The notes under the pieces: model-generated
Database searches by the model: none
The model's input: the letters and a program-made list of their open reading frames with translations, nothing else
Told to the model about the DNA's origin: nothing
Position numbers and translations under genes: made by a program
Part shown: positions 55,040 to 63,073 of the stretch, one piece after another
How positions within the stretch are numbered: position 1 is the stretch's first letter
Layout: each line of letters opens with the position of its first letter
NCBI RefSeq assembly: GCF_028680575.1
Contig: NZ_JAPCKI010000004.1
Coordinates: forward strand, 310,001 to 374,000
Length of the DNA: 64,000 nt
Origin: Acidovorax benzenivorans
GTDB lineage: Bacteria; Pseudomonadota; Gammaproteobacteria; Burkholderiales; Burkholderiaceae_C
Direction of reading: 5' to 3'

Positions 55040-56068
55040 CTACTGCTGCACCAGAAACCGCCGACTGCCTGGCTTGGTGAGTGAATAGGCCTGCGCCAGT
55101 TCGGGCCGATCTTTGAGCAACTGCGCGGTGTCCAGTGCCGTTCCGTCCTTGCTGCGTTTCCAGGACACTTCCCCAGTCTCGAATACCGCCCGTGTGGCTT
55201 CGCCCATTCGCTGCTGGATGCGTTGCTTGAGTTGAGCTTCCAGTGCGGTCTGGGTGGTGATGACCTCCCGCACCGCCAGCAGGTCAGAGAACACGGCTGA
55301 CATCTCCAGGTCGCTGGAGAGATCCAGCGTGGTGCCACTGTCACGGGGATAGAGACAACGCAGAGCCAGGTCCGCAGAGTCCGAGCCATCGGCTGGGGGC
55401 TCCTGGTCCCGCTCCACATAGCCCCAGAACTGCTGCTCCAACTGGATCAGCTGGGCGATCATCTCGGCGTCCCGTTCGATCCGGAACACCTGCAGTTCCT
55501 GCCCACCCATGAGCACGGCCACATCGGCAGCCTGTTTGCCGGTCACGGCCAGCTGGTGCATGACCTGCAACTGCACATACTCGGGTACGCCATCGCGCCA
55601 CAGCCTGGCTCCGTTGATCCCCGCCGTCTTGCATTCAAGGATCTGGACATCCGGGGCACCCATGACCTCCCGGTCGAGGTTTGCCAGCATCCAGGGATGT
55701 TCAGGGTGCTGCAGCACCGCATTGACGCGCCGAACTCTGTTGCCCGTGCGCCGGGTGTAGTGCGCAGCCACGATGGGTTCGAGCAGCGTGCCCCAGTACA
55801 TCGGGCTCTGGTCGTCATTGGGATCGACCACGGGCAGACCGGCATTGCGCCCGGTCTTCTCCATCCACAGTTGGAGCTGGGACTTGTAGGGATGCAGGCC
55901 CACCGCAGCGGCGGCATCGGAACTGCCAATGCCCCCCTTGCGAACTTGCAGCCAATCGTCGCGCTTGAGAGTGTTCGTCTTGACCAGCTTCAAAGCGGGT
56001 CGGGCCTTGGGGATTGCCGAGGAAGACGGCGCAGAAACGGAATCCGTATGAACAGAGGGTTGAGACAT
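55040..56068 (-). CDS. YqaJ-type viral recombinase/exonuclease
   Basis: A 342-residue phage-type endonuclease. KGGIGSSDAAAAVGLHPYKSQLQLWMEKTG, YWGTLLEPIVAAHYTRRTG, then VQILECKTAG hold the conserved Glu, Asp and Glu-x-Lys of the YqaJ (lambda-exo-like) nuclease. It resects DNA ends for annealing recombination. Its usual annealing partner is not adjacent. The ATG at 56068 follows AAGGAG and a strong hairpin. Confidence 0.87.
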   Translation of the reverse strand: MSQPSVHTDSVSAPSSSAIPKARPALKLVKTNTLKRDDWLQVRKGGIGSSDAAAAVGLHPYKSQLQLWMEKTGRNAGLPVVDPNDDQSPMYWGTLLEPIVAAHYTRRTGNRVRRVNAVLQHPEHPWMLANLDREVMGAPDVQILECKTAGINGARLWRDGVPEYVQLQVMHQLAVTGKQAADVAVLMGGQELQVFRIERDAEMIAQLIQLEQQFWGYVERDQEPPADGSDSADLALRCLYPRDSGTTLDLSSDLEMSAVFSDLLAVREVITTQTALEAQLKQRIQQRMGEATRAVFETGEVSWKRSKDGTALDTAQLLKDRPELAQAYSLTKPGSRRFLVQQ

Positions 56069-56101
56069 GGTGACTCCTTGGATGTAGAAACTCCGCACAA
56101 C

Positions 56102-56136
56102 AAAAAGCCCCGGTCCCATTCAAGGGCCGGGGCTTT
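56102..56136 (-). terminator. Hairpin between DUF932 and YqaJ genes
   Basis: A 10-bp stem, AAAGCCCCGG (56104-56113) and CCGGGGCTTT (56127-56136), with a T run on the minus strand. It is 33 bases upstream of the YqaJ start. Confidence 0.75.
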
Positions 56137-56208
56137 GCTGCGGAAGGGGTGGAAAGAATGGAAGGAAGGCTCTTTTGCTTCGGCGCTTTGAACCGTTGAA
56201 CCTGGCAT

Positions 56209-57183
56209 TCACGATGCCAACTGCAGCGCCTGCTCCAGCGCCCGCTGCTTGAGGGCTGCGCCCTGGCCGAACCAGGCACTGTCGAGCCGGTATTCCTGGC
56301 TACGCGCGCGCCGCTCGTGGTCCACGAACTCGGTAACGGCGCACAGCAGGCCCCAGGCTGTGCCCTTGGCGGCCTGCAGTTCTGCACCACGGCCCTGACC
56401 TTCGTACATCGCCTGCACCTTCTTGAGGGCACGCTCGTTCGTGAGGCCCATGGCCTGATCGGCATGGGCATCCGTCTGGCACAGCACCTTGAGGAAGTAG
56501 TTCATGGACTCGTGGCTCTTGACCTTGCGCTCCGAGAGCGTCTTCATGCGGTACATGAAGCTGTCCCATTGGGAGACTGCAATACCCAATTGCTTCTTCA
56601 CTGCCTGGGCATCAAAGGTTGTGCTGTGGGGCACCTTGATGGCACTGGTGGCGCCACTGAGGGCAATGGACAGGGTGTTGTTGCAGACCACCCGGATGGT
56701 GGTGGGCGTGGCAGTGGTGGCCAGGCTGCCGTCGCAGGAGGTGGCCAGCAGCAGGTAGCCGTTGACCACATCGTTGCCTTTGAGGGCCGAGGTCTTCCCT
56801 GTGCGGGCCAGTGCCCAGAACTTGCGTCCGGCCTTGAGAACACCGGCGGTTTCTAGTTCGTAGCCCGAAACCTCCGTGAGATCCCGGTAGAACTCCAGCA
56901 CCTCCTTGGGCTGGACCACCTGGTAGCGTCCCGACACCACGGACAAGGGGGCCTTGGTATCGCTGCGGTACAGCACCTTCTGGTCGGGAAACTCCATGGC
57001 TTCGCCGTAGAGGTTGGAGCTGTCGTCGGTAGCCAGGTAGCGCACGGGCGTCTCCCGGATATGCCATTGCATGCCAGCGGCCTGTGCCCAGACGTCGATG
57101 GGTTGTTTCTTGGGCAGGGCATTGCCCAGTTGGTGCCAGGGAGTCTGGCCGACATGGGCCATGGTTTCGATGAGGTGGGACAT
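56209..57183 (-). CDS. DUF932 domain protein
   Basis: A 324-residue protein covering DUF932: MSHLIETMAHVGQTPWHQLGN, then YRSDTKAPLSVVSGRYQVVQPKEVLEFYRDLTE, ALARTGKTSALKGNDVVNGYLLLATSCDGSLATTATPTTIRVVCNNTL. These genes are common in integrative elements and phages; an anti-restriction or plasmid-maintenance role has been proposed, but it is not settled. The start is an ATG after GAAAG. Confidence 0.87.
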   Translation of the reverse strand: MSHLIETMAHVGQTPWHQLGNALPKKQPIDVWAQAAGMQWHIRETPVRYLATDDSSNLYGEAMEFPDQKVLYRSDTKAPLSVVSGRYQVVQPKEVLEFYRDLTEVSGYELETAGVLKAGRKFWALARTGKTSALKGNDVVNGYLLLATSCDGSLATTATPTTIRVVCNNTLSIALSGATSAIKVPHSTTFDAQAVKKQLGIAVSQWDSFMYRMKTLSERKVKSHESMNYFLKVLCQTDAHADQAMGLTNERALKKVQAMYEGQGRGAELQAAKGTAWGLLCAVTEFVDHERRARSQEYRLDSAWFGQGAALKQRALEQALQLAS

Positions 57184-57285
57184 GAGAGGGCTTTCTTAAT
57201 GAAGATGGACAGAGACAGAGAGGGATAGAGAGAGGAATGAAGGAAAGCGCAGCGGCCTCCAGCAGAGGCAGCGGGGGAAACGGGA

Positions 57286-57618
57286 TCAGGAACGAGAGGT
57301 GCCGGTAAACACAGCCCCGCAGTCCTGGCATTCGCAGTTGCCGAGGTAGTGCTCGTCAACTACATCGCCCAAGCGGCTGCCTGCGACGGAGCCCGCAGTC
57401 GCGCCGAGCAGTCCACCCAGCAGAGCGCCAGCGATGCCTCCGAGGGCGATACCAACGGGGCCACCAACCGCCCCGAAGGAAGCGCCGACCTGGGCACCAG
57501 ACCAGGTGCTGGCAGCGCCGCTCGCCGCTCCGGCGACACCTCCGAGGGTTCTTCCGGTATCGCGACCGACCTGGCGGGTGGTCACGTGGGTGGATTTGCA
57601 GATGGGACAAACAGTCAT
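57286..57618 (-). CDS. Glycine-zipper protein with zinc-ribbon ends
   Basis: A 110-residue protein. CPICKSTHVT near the N-terminus and CECQDCGAVF near the C-terminus form a four-cysteine zinc ribbon. They enclose a Gly/Ala-rich GGxxG repeat (GRTLGGVAGAASGAASTWSGAQVGASFGAVGGPVGIALGGIAGALLGGLLGATAGSVAG), a membrane-associating glycine zipper. The ATG at 57618 is used; AAGGAG precedes it. It may attach to membranes during transfer. The role is not known. Confidence 0.72.
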   Translation of the reverse strand: MTVCPICKSTHVTTRQVGRDTGRTLGGVAGAASGAASTWSGAQVGASFGAVGGPVGIALGGIAGALLGGLLGATAGSVAGSRLGDVVDEHYLGNCECQDCGAVFTGTSRS

Positions 57619-57641
57619 GGAAGGCTCCTTGCGATGGACGC

Positions 57642-57677
57642 AAAAAAGCCCGGGGCACACGAACGTGCACCGGGCTT
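57642..57677 (-). terminator. Hairpin before the glycine-zipper gene
   Basis: AAGCCCGG (57646-57653) pairs with CCGGGCTT (57670-57677), with a six-T run on the minus strand. It ends 24 bases before the ATG and terminates transcription from the nuclease gene. Confidence 0.75.
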
Positions 57678-57810
57678 GTGGGTGGGGTGAAGTCAGACCA
57701 ACGAGGGGCTGGTCAGGGTGAGGTTACCTGGATGGCAATAGGTATATGTGGAACTGAAGGGAATTCAAATGCAGCTGGATACAGCTCGGGGCTGCTTGCA
57801 GAGCTGATGG

Positions 57811-58506
57811 TCAGTGCTGGAATGCGTTTCTTGGGAGAAACTCCACGCCTGTGCGGCTCACGAGCTCCTGATAGCTGATCAGACGCCCAACCGTCTCACC
57901 TTCTCGGTTTTGCCGCCAATGTGCCCAGGCCCGTTGGGTGGTGGCGTCGTACACCAGCTTGTAAAGGTAAGTTGGCACCTTCACTCCGTTGGCGCCAATG
58001 CGCGGCCCCGCATCTGTGAACACCGGCCCAGTGATCACAAACACATCCCCCTTGGCACGTTTCACGTAGTGCCGTGTGTCCTGTTCGATCTTGCTCCAGG
58101 CGCCACTGTTGTGCTGGGCAATCTGGGGAACCATGTTGGCCAGACTGAAACTTTGGGCAATGGCGGTCGGTGTATGCATGTCTCCGGCAGGCGCCATGTG
58201 ACCTCGGCTGTAGCCAGAGTTCTTGTAATCCTCCAGTTCGGCACGCTCAGCACTGGGTAAGCGAGCATCTGCAAAGAACCGTTTGGCCTGCTTCTCATCC
58301 GCATCTTCGATGAGCCTGCGGTTCAAGCGCTGGGCCACATAGACGGGCGTCTTGGTCACGCCTGAGTGCAGCACCGCAAAGGCCTCGTAGCAAAGCTCTC
58401 GAAACTGGGCCCGGGTTGCAATCGCGGGTGGTGTGGCGTTGGCAAAGAACTGTGGGCACTTTGAGAGGGAGGTGGGCTCGGGAGTAAGCAATGTTCCAGC
58501 GATCAA
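57811..58506 (-). CDS. DNA/RNA non-specific endonuclease, 5' truncated
   Basis: A 231-residue frame with the NUC motif SRGHMAPAGD, His103 as the general base, and NMVPQIAQHNSGAW holding the metal-binding Asn. Relatives start with a signal peptide before CPQFFANxxPP. Here the residues before SKCPQFF come from the neighbouring methyltransferase relic and contain no signal peptide. The start shown is a TTG. The gene is therefore probably truncated by the junction at about 58480 and may not be exported. Confidence 0.72.
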   Translation of the reverse strand: MIAGTLLTPEPTSLSKCPQFFANATPPAIATRAQFRELCYEAFAVLHSGVTKTPVYVAQRLNRRLIEDADEKQAKRFFADARLPSAERAELEDYKNSGYSRGHMAPAGDMHTPTAIAQSFSLANMVPQIAQHNSGAWSKIEQDTRHYVKRAKGDVFVITGPVFTDAGPRIGANGVKVPTYLYKLVYDATTQRAWAHWRQNREGETVGRLISYQELVSRTGVEFLPRNAFQH

Positions 58507-59251
58507 ACGATTTCTGTCTGAAGTGAAGGACGGGCGCGTTCCACAAACGCTCTGGACTTATGAGGAAGTCGGGCACACGCAACAAGCGAAGAAGGAGCTG
58601 ATTGCAACTGTCGATTTTCCCAACTCGGATGTGGTGTTCGACACACCCAAGCCGACTCGCTTGCTTCGTCGCATCTTGCAACAAGCCCTGACGGAAATGA
58701 TCTTGTGTTGGACTTCTTCGCAGGAACGGGCAGCACGATGGATGCTGTGTATCAACAGGATGCCGAGGATGGGGGCAAACGGCGCTGCATTCTTGTCCAG
58801 CTGCCAAAGCCCTTAGCGGGCGGAGAAGTAGCAGGCTGGACCTCCATTGCCGACATTACACGGGCACGACTTGTTGGGGCAGGAAAGCGGCATCGATCTG
58901 CAGTCCCGATGTTTTCGGGAGACGTTGGCTTTCGTACATTCAAGCTCGACACCTCCAACATTCGCGCCTGGAATCCGAACGCTTCAGACCTCGCAGGCTC
59001 TTTGCTAGCCAACTTGGAACATATCGAGGAAGGCCGGTCCGAAAGCGATGTGCTGTACGAAATACTCATCAAGTTGGGGCTCGATCTGTGCGTCCCTGCC
59101 GACTTGCGAGAGATTGCATGCAAGCCCGCTCACAGCATTGGCGGTGGCACGCTCATGGCATGCCTGCATGAACACATTTCAGTGACCGACGCGGAGCCTT
59201 TGGCCTTGGTCATTGCGTTGCTGCGTAAAGGATATGGCACAGTAGGACTAA
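58485..59251 (+). pseudogene. Type III DNA methyltransferase (Mod) relic, frameshifted and interrupted
   Basis: A fragment of the C-terminal half of a type III Mod methyltransferase. SNVPAIKRFLSEVKDGRVPQ and EVGHTQQAKKEL are followed by FDTPKPTRLLRRILQQALTE. A one-base loss in an A run near 58695-58697 then shifts the frame, and the other frame continues VLDFFAGTGSTMDAVY (SAM motif I) to the end. The N-terminal half with the DPPY motif is missing, cut at the junction with the nuclease gene. The 3' end is broken at the CTAA where IS701 entered. No res gene is seen. Confidence 0.82.
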
Positions 59252-60724
59252 TCTTACTGTGTCATAAAAAGTAATGCATGATATGCCCACCTGTCCCTGT
59301 GAATGGGGTGCGATGGACATATCCAAAGAATTTGATCGCTACATGGTTCATCTGGCCGAAGGGCTTGGCCATGCCGACCGTCAAGCAGGGTTGGCTGGGT
59401 ATTGCACCGGCCTGATGCTGCCCCTGTCGCGCAAGAGCGTCGAGCCCATGGCCGCCCGCGTCGATCCGCTGCGAGCCAGCGCCCGGCACCAAGCCCTGCA
59501 TCACTTTGTTGCCAAGGCCCAATGGAGCGACCAGCAACTGCTCAATCGCGTGGCGCAGTGGGTGGTGCCGCATATGGACTTCAGTGCTGGCGGCTGGTGG
59601 ATCGTCGATGACACAGGCTTTCCCAAGAAAGGAGTGCACTCGGTAGGCGTGACACGCCAATACTGCGGGGTGCTGGGCAAGCAGGACAACTGCCAAGTGG
59701 CTGTCAGCGTCTCGCTGGCCTGCGAACAAGGCAGCCTGCCGGTGGCCTGGCAGCTGTACTTGCCCCGCAACTGGGCCGAAGACACCGAGCGCAGACTCAA
59801 GGCCGGGATTCCCGAAGACATCGAGTTTGCGACCAAGCCTCACATTGCCCTGCAACAGCTACGGGGTCTGCTCTCTGAAGGAGCACCCAGGCACTGCGTG
59901 TTGGCCGACGCCGGCTACGGGATCGACTACGCGTTTCGTCAGGGGCTGACCGATCTGGGCTTGTCCTACGTGGTCGGGATCACCTCGGCCGTGGTGGTCT
60001 GGCCACCCGGAGTGGAGCCCCTGCCGCCGAAGCCCTACAGCGGCATGGGCCGTCCACCGGTGATGCCACGGCGCACCGCTAAGAGACAGCCTGTGAGCGT
60101 CAAGGTATTGGCGCAGTCCTTGCCGGACAGCGCATTCCAGAACATCAGTTGGCGCGAAGGCACAAACGGGCGCCTGACGGGTCGCTTTGCGGCGCTGCGG
60201 GTACGCTGCGCCGGGGGCAACGTCGGCAAGGCGCGTCTTCTGCCCCAGCAGTGGCTGCTCATCGAGTGGCCCGCAGATCAGGCCGAGCCCGAGAAGTACT
60301 ACCTGTCCACGCTGCCCGAAACCACGGCACTGAACGACCTGGTATGCGCCGCGCACATGCGCTGGCGCATCGAGCGCGATTACCAGGATCTCAAGCAGGA
60401 CCTGGGGCTGGGCCACTATGAGGGACGGGGTTGGCGGGGCTTTCACCATCACGCCAGCCTGAGCATCGCCGCTTACGGTTTCCTGATGGAGCAGCGGCTG
60501 AAAGCCGGCAGCGATGCAGGAGGTAAAAAAAACTTCGTCAAACGCCAAGTGCCTGCCGTTTCCCCGGATTACATCCCTCGGGCAAGCCCAGCGCGCGCAG
60601 CGTCACGTGCCGGACTCGATCAGGACGCTGCGCCTTCAGTTGAGCGTCGCACTCGCAGGCGCCCTGGGACATTGCCCGCATTGCGCCGCCATTAGCGCTC
60701 GACTACGTTTGTGACACAGTAGAT
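59252..60724 (+). mobile_element. IS701-family insertion sequence
   Basis: A 1473-bp element holding one transposase gene. The ends carry the inverted core TACTGTGTCAyAAA at both sides (left near 59255, right complement near 60721). The outermost three bases differ. CTAA is present at 59248-59251 and again at 60725-60728, consistent with a 4-bp target duplication. It inserted in the Mod relic. Confidence 0.75.
59274..60695 (+). CDS. IS701 family transposase
   Basis: A 473-residue DDE transposase. The conserved acids appear as Asp in WWIVDDTGFPKKG, Asp in VLADAGYGID and Glu in DLGLGHYEGRGW. The C-terminal YGFLMEQRLKAG helix is family-typical. The ATG at 59274 is used; an ATG 39 bases on (MDISKEFDRYM) is a likely alternative. 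The frame is intact, so it may be active. Confidence 0.9.
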   Translation: MHDMPTCPCEWGAMDISKEFDRYMVHLAEGLGHADRQAGLAGYCTGLMLPLSRKSVEPMAARVDPLRASARHQALHHFVAKAQWSDQQLLNRVAQWVVPHMDFSAGGWWIVDDTGFPKKGVHSVGVTRQYCGVLGKQDNCQVAVSVSLACEQGSLPVAWQLYLPRNWAEDTERRLKAGIPEDIEFATKPHIALQQLRGLLSEGAPRHCVLADAGYGIDYAFRQGLTDLGLSYVVGITSAVVVWPPGVEPLPPKPYSGMGRPPVMPRRTAKRQPVSVKVLAQSLPDSAFQNISWREGTNGRLTGRFAALRVRCAGGNVGKARLLPQQWLLIEWPADQAEPEKYYLSTLPETTALNDLVCAAHMRWRIERDYQDLKQDLGLGHYEGRGWRGFHHHASLSIAAYGFLMEQRLKAGSDAGGKKNFVKRQVPAVSPDYIPRASPARAASRAGLDQDAAPSVERRTRRRPGTLPALRRH

Positions 60725-60728
60725 CTAA

Positions 60729-61879
60729 GGCAATGCTGATTAAGGTCCACCGTTGTTGCTTCTCAAACGTTACCTGCACATGAAGCTGCAGACCCTGGCC
60801 ATGGCCGCAGATCAAGACAGCGGATTCGAGCAACCGCGCAAGCCCAGCCGACGCGAAGAGTTCTTGCAAACCATGGATGCCATCGTACCGTGGGCCGCGC
60901 TCTGCCAGGTGATAGAGCCGCACCACCCCAAAGCAGGCAATGGCCGCCCCCCCATTGGCTTGGAGCGCATGCTGCGCATCCATTTCCTTCAGCACTGGTT
61001 CAACCTGGCCGATCTGGCGTGCGAAGAGGCTCTATATGACAGTGCCAGTCTGCGCCGCTTTGCGGGCATTGACCTGGGCCGCGAAAGCGTGCCCGATGCC
61101 ACTACGCTGCTGAAGTTTCGCAAGCTGCTCCATGAGCACAAACTGGGTGAAGCCCTGTTTGCCAAGGTAGGCCAGCAACTGCAGGAGCGCGGCTTCAAGG
61201 TCAACACCGGCACCATCGTGGATGCCACCATCATCGCAGCGCCCAGTTCCACCAAGAACGCCGACAAGGCGCGCGACCCCGACATGTACCAAACGCGCAA
61301 AGGCCAGCAATGGTATTTCGGCATGAAGCTGCACATTGGCGTGGACAGTCAAAGCGGACTGGCGCACAGCGCCGTGGTGACTGCGGCCAACGTGCACGAC
61401 AAACACCTGCTACCCGATTTGTTGCATGGCAACGAACAGCGCGTGTACAGCGACTCGGCCTACGCCAGCCAGAAACCTCTGATCCGGGGCAAGGCGCCCC
61501 AAGCCAAAGACTTCACCAACCAGCGCCCACGCAGGTGCGGGGTGGTCGATGAAACGCAGCGGTCCAAGAACCGCAACAAGTCCCGCATCCGCGCTCGCGT
61601 AGAGCATGTATTCGGGGTGGTCAAGCGGTTGTGGGGCTTTGGCAAGGTGCGCTATCGCGGGATGCACAAGAACGCCACACGTGCGTTCACGGCCTTGGCG
61701 CTGGCCAACATCTAACTTGCCCGAGAGCGCTTGCTGGGACAGGTGCGCCCGTAAGAGGGCCTGAAGGGACCTCAAGGGCCCCCAAACCCGGCCCTGTGGG
61801 GCAAATCTCGGCTTTTTTCGCACCATTTGGTATCCAAATGGTTTATTCGATGGATTGGCGCTACTTGATCAGCATTGCC
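60729..61879 (+). mobile_element. IS5-family insertion sequence
   Basis: A 1151-bp element with 16-bp terminal repeats GGCAATGCTGATTAAG (left) and its near-perfect inverse (right, one mismatch). CTAA flanks both ends (60725-60728, 61880-61883), the expected 4-bp YTAR duplication. It lies exactly next to the IS701 right end and shares its CTAA. Confidence 0.88.
60780..61715 (+). CDS. IS5 family transposase
   Basis: A 311-residue transposase with DDE acids in TIVDATIIAAPSS, VYSDSAYAS and ARVEHVFGVVKRLWGF. The N-terminal helical region is KPSRREEFLQTMDAIVPW. The ATG at 60780 is chosen over a TTG 27 bases upstream. The frame is complete. Confidence 0.93.
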   Translation: MKLQTLAMAADQDSGFEQPRKPSRREEFLQTMDAIVPWAALCQVIEPHHPKAGNGRPPIGLERMLRIHFLQHWFNLADLACEEALYDSASLRRFAGIDLGRESVPDATTLLKFRKLLHEHKLGEALFAKVGQQLQERGFKVNTGTIVDATIIAAPSSTKNADKARDPDMYQTRKGQQWYFGMKLHIGVDSQSGLAHSAVVTAANVHDKHLLPDLLHGNEQRVYSDSAYASQKPLIRGKAPQAKDFTNQRPRRCGVVDETQRSKNRNKSRIRARVEHVFGVVKRLWGFGKVRYRGMHKNATRAFTALALANI

Positions 61880-61969
61880 CTAAGCTGCAGGTGTCCTGCA
61901 TGTTACCCACCCGATCTCGCCCCAAAATACTGGTTAACTTAGTTTGAGTCCTCATTCACAAAGCAGGCC
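61880..61969. other. Short region after IS5 up to the LysR gene
   Basis: The remains of the pre-insertion sequence after CTAA, about 85 bases. If both IS are removed the Mod frame runs on for some 20 codons and stops near 61942. No known motif is seen. The LysR promoter probably lies here. Confidence 0.4.
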
Positions 61970-62941
61970 ATGGAAAATCCCGTCAGCACGCTGCGCAGCG
62001 TCAACATGAACCTGCTTCCCATTTTGGCCGAGTTGTTGCGTTCGGCCAATGTAACAAGGGCGGCTGGCCGGCTAAATCTCACCCAATCCACGGTCAGCGG
62101 CTCGCTGCGCCAACTGCGGGAAATTTTCGGCGATGAGCTGTTAGTGCAGCGTGGCAGGGAAATGTTGCTCACCGAAAGGGCCAGACGGTTGGTACCGGAC
62201 GTTGAGCGCATCATGGAACTTTCCGGTCGCCTGTTCCAAAGCGAACAGTTTGATCCACTGACGGCAGCGACGCGTTTTCGTATCGCCACGGCCGACTATG
62301 TTTCGGCACTTGTCACTTCGAGGCTTGGACCTGCCATGCAGGACCAAGCGCCCAATGTCACGCTTACGCTCACACCCACGCCAGGCACATCCGCCAAGGA
62401 ATTGCAATTGGGATCCCTCGACCTGATCATCTGCCCCAATCTTCCATCCAATTGGCAAGCCTGCGGCATCGGTCGTAGCGACGACGATTTCCGGCATGAG
62501 ATTTTCATGCAGGATGACTTGGTGGCAATCCAGTGGCGCAGCCATCCAAGCGGCGGCAAGGCGTTGAATCAGAAAGAATACCTTGAACGGCCGCATGCCA
62601 TGTACTGCCGTACAGATGGACATGACACCATCGAGCAGGAAACACTGACCCGCCTAGGCCTGCGACAACGCACCCAGTTCCAGGTGCCTTATTTCACGCT
62701 GCTACCCCAATTGGTTGTTGGCACTGACATCATCGGCTTGGTGCCGCGATCCCTTGCGCTGCATTACGTGCAGATTTTTGAGATTGATATATTCAATCCC
62801 CCTTTCGAATTGCCAACCATGGATTTGGTGATGATCTGGGCAAGTAGTAGAGACGCTTTTCCCGACCTGACCTGGTTGCGGCAAATGGTGCGCAAAGCAT
62901 CTTCTGACGCCGTTGCAGCAACGTATTCAAACCACTGCTGA
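61970..62941 (+). CDS. LysR family transcriptional regulator (NodD/PcaQ-like)
   Basis: A 323-residue LysR protein. Its helix-turn-helix is LRSVNMNLLPILAELLRSANVTRAAGRLNLTQSTVSGSLRQLREIFGDELLVQRGREMLLTERA, of the NodD/LinR-like group, whose members control aromatic and halogenated compound catabolism. The effector domain follows. It is followed by an aldehyde dehydrogenase gene on the same strand 132 bases on, its probable target. Confidence 0.88.
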   Translation: MENPVSTLRSVNMNLLPILAELLRSANVTRAAGRLNLTQSTVSGSLRQLREIFGDELLVQRGREMLLTERARRLVPDVERIMELSGRLFQSEQFDPLTAATRFRIATADYVSALVTSRLGPAMQDQAPNVTLTLTPTPGTSAKELQLGSLDLIICPNLPSNWQACGIGRSDDDFRHEIFMQDDLVAIQWRSHPSGGKALNQKEYLERPHAMYCRTDGHDTIEQETLTRLGLRQRTQFQVPYFTLLPQLVVGTDIIGLVPRSLALHYVQIFEIDIFNPPFELPTMDLVMIWASSRDAFPDLTWLRQMVRKASSDAVAATYSNHC

Positions 62942-63073
62942 TACGCAGCGGGTGGCTGGGCTATCGGCCTGACCGATACATGGCATCCGAAATCTCCGTT
63001 TTACCGGCGGCACCCGTGCTCTTAGAGTTGTCAGTGCTTTTTCGCACTTTGACCCGACTCAGGAGACACATCC

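Noticed and set aside
59230..59262. A CACAGTA/TACTGTG inverted repeat at the IS701 left border taken as a hairpin regulator
   Set aside because: It comes from the IS end meeting a similar sequence in the Mod relic. The element border explains one arm.
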